Part shown: piece after piece, positions 33,795 through 33,960 of the stretch | How the letters are laid out: the number at the start of each line of letters is the position of its first letter | How positions within the stretch are numbered: position 1 is the first letter of the stretch | Assembly: GCF_009765735.1 (NCBI RefSeq) | Contig: NZ_LMUW01000099.1 | Span: 1-33,960 of the forward strand | Reading direction: 5' to 3' | DNA: 33,960 nucleotides | DNA from: Xenophilus sp. L33 | Lineage (GTDB): Bacteria > Pseudomonadota > Gammaproteobacteria > Burkholderiales > Burkholderiaceae_C | The notes under the pieces: generated by a model | What the model was told of the DNA's origin: nothing | The model's database searches: none | The model's input: only the letters and a program-made list of their open reading frames with translations | Program-made: the position numbers and the translations under genes

Positions 33795-33960
33795 ATGAAC
33801 ACCTCACGCACCCAACCCCCCGTTCGCTATTCACCCAACGTCGAGACCCTGTCCGACGACGAAACGGAGGTCGCCGAGGACCTCCGCGAGACGATGCTCA
33901 AGATGTCAAAGACCATGGACGAGCACACGGGCCACGCGCATCGCAGTGTTCACTCGAAGA
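33795..33960 (+). CDS. Catalase-family protein, N-terminal part (3' end outside window)
   Basis: The first 55 codons of a gene cut by the window edge. The visible part has V-R-Y-S-P-N-V-E-T-L, then L-R-E-T-M-L-K-M-S-K-T-M and H-T-G-H-A-H-R-S-V-H-S-K. The last motif matches the distal-haem R-x-V-H-A-K region of catalase-like haem proteins (small catalase-family or SrpA type), where this His is catalytic. The family call rests on this short N-terminus; haem peroxide chemistry is the family role, not shown here. Confidence 0.65.
   Translation, partial: MNTSRTQPPVRYSPNVETLSDDETEVAEDLRETMLKMSKTMDEHTGHAHRSVHSK

Noticed and set aside
1..33960. CRISPR arrays, tRNA/rRNA genes, insertion sequences, phage or defence genes
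   Set aside because: Looked for on both strands; no regular spaced repeats, cloverleaf-type sequences, transposase or defence motifs were recognised.

Overview
This is a GC-rich chromosomal window with dense, mostly operonic coding and strong G/C bias at third codon positions. The gene content (2-methylcitrate cycle with AcnD and PrpF, a Bug-type tricarboxylate-binding protein, divergent metE/metR, a bacterial G8 lipoprotein) fits a betaproteobacterium of the Burkholderiales, most likely a Comamonadaceae member such as Variovorax. The taxon is an inference from gene content. No rRNA, tRNA, CRISPR array, insertion sequence or prophage was seen.

Left part (1-10.1 kb). The window opens in the end of a LuxR-type regulator, followed by a permuted papain-fold (YiiX-like) protein. 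On the minus strand, reading right to left, comes a propionate operon: prpC, acnD, prpF, an isocitrate lyase/PEP mutase family lyase, and a Bug substrate-binding protein. A divergent XRE/short-chain acyl-CoA regulator (PrpR/ScfR type) sits at 8681-10132. The 157-bp divergent region holds six GCGAA repeats plus one inverted copy, a good operator candidate.

Middle (10.1-18.8 kb). metE (minus) and a MetR-type LysR regulator (plus) are divergent. Next comes an isolated glgC-like gene with several substitutions at sites known to matter in E. coli GlgC. A tight four-gene plus-strand unit follows: a secreted SGNH hydrolase, a secreted YVTN beta-propeller, a membrane fatty-acid-hydroxylase-type di-iron protein and a hotdog thioesterase. 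Two of its three junctions are 4-base ATGA overlaps.

Right part (18.8-34 kb). A 1373-residue lipoprotein has a G8/CEMIP-like region and a parallel beta-helix-like core. It converges with an MscS channel gene. A urea transporter and a DUF1576 membrane protein form a minus-strand pair, and both show an internal duplication. Then come an SDR, an autotransporter adhesin-like protein, and a coupled pair of a small alpha/beta-barrel protein and a Baeyer-Villiger-type flavin monooxygenase. The last 1.3 kb is looser: an alcohol dehydrogenase fragment, two small hypothetical genes and the start of a catalase-family gene cut by the window edge.

Most of the window is recognisable metabolism. The best candidates for something under-described are the urea transporter/DUF1576 pair, the hydrolase-propeller-hydroxylase-thioesterase unit, the substituted GlgC and the large G8 lipoprotein. 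None can be claimed as a new system from sequence alone.
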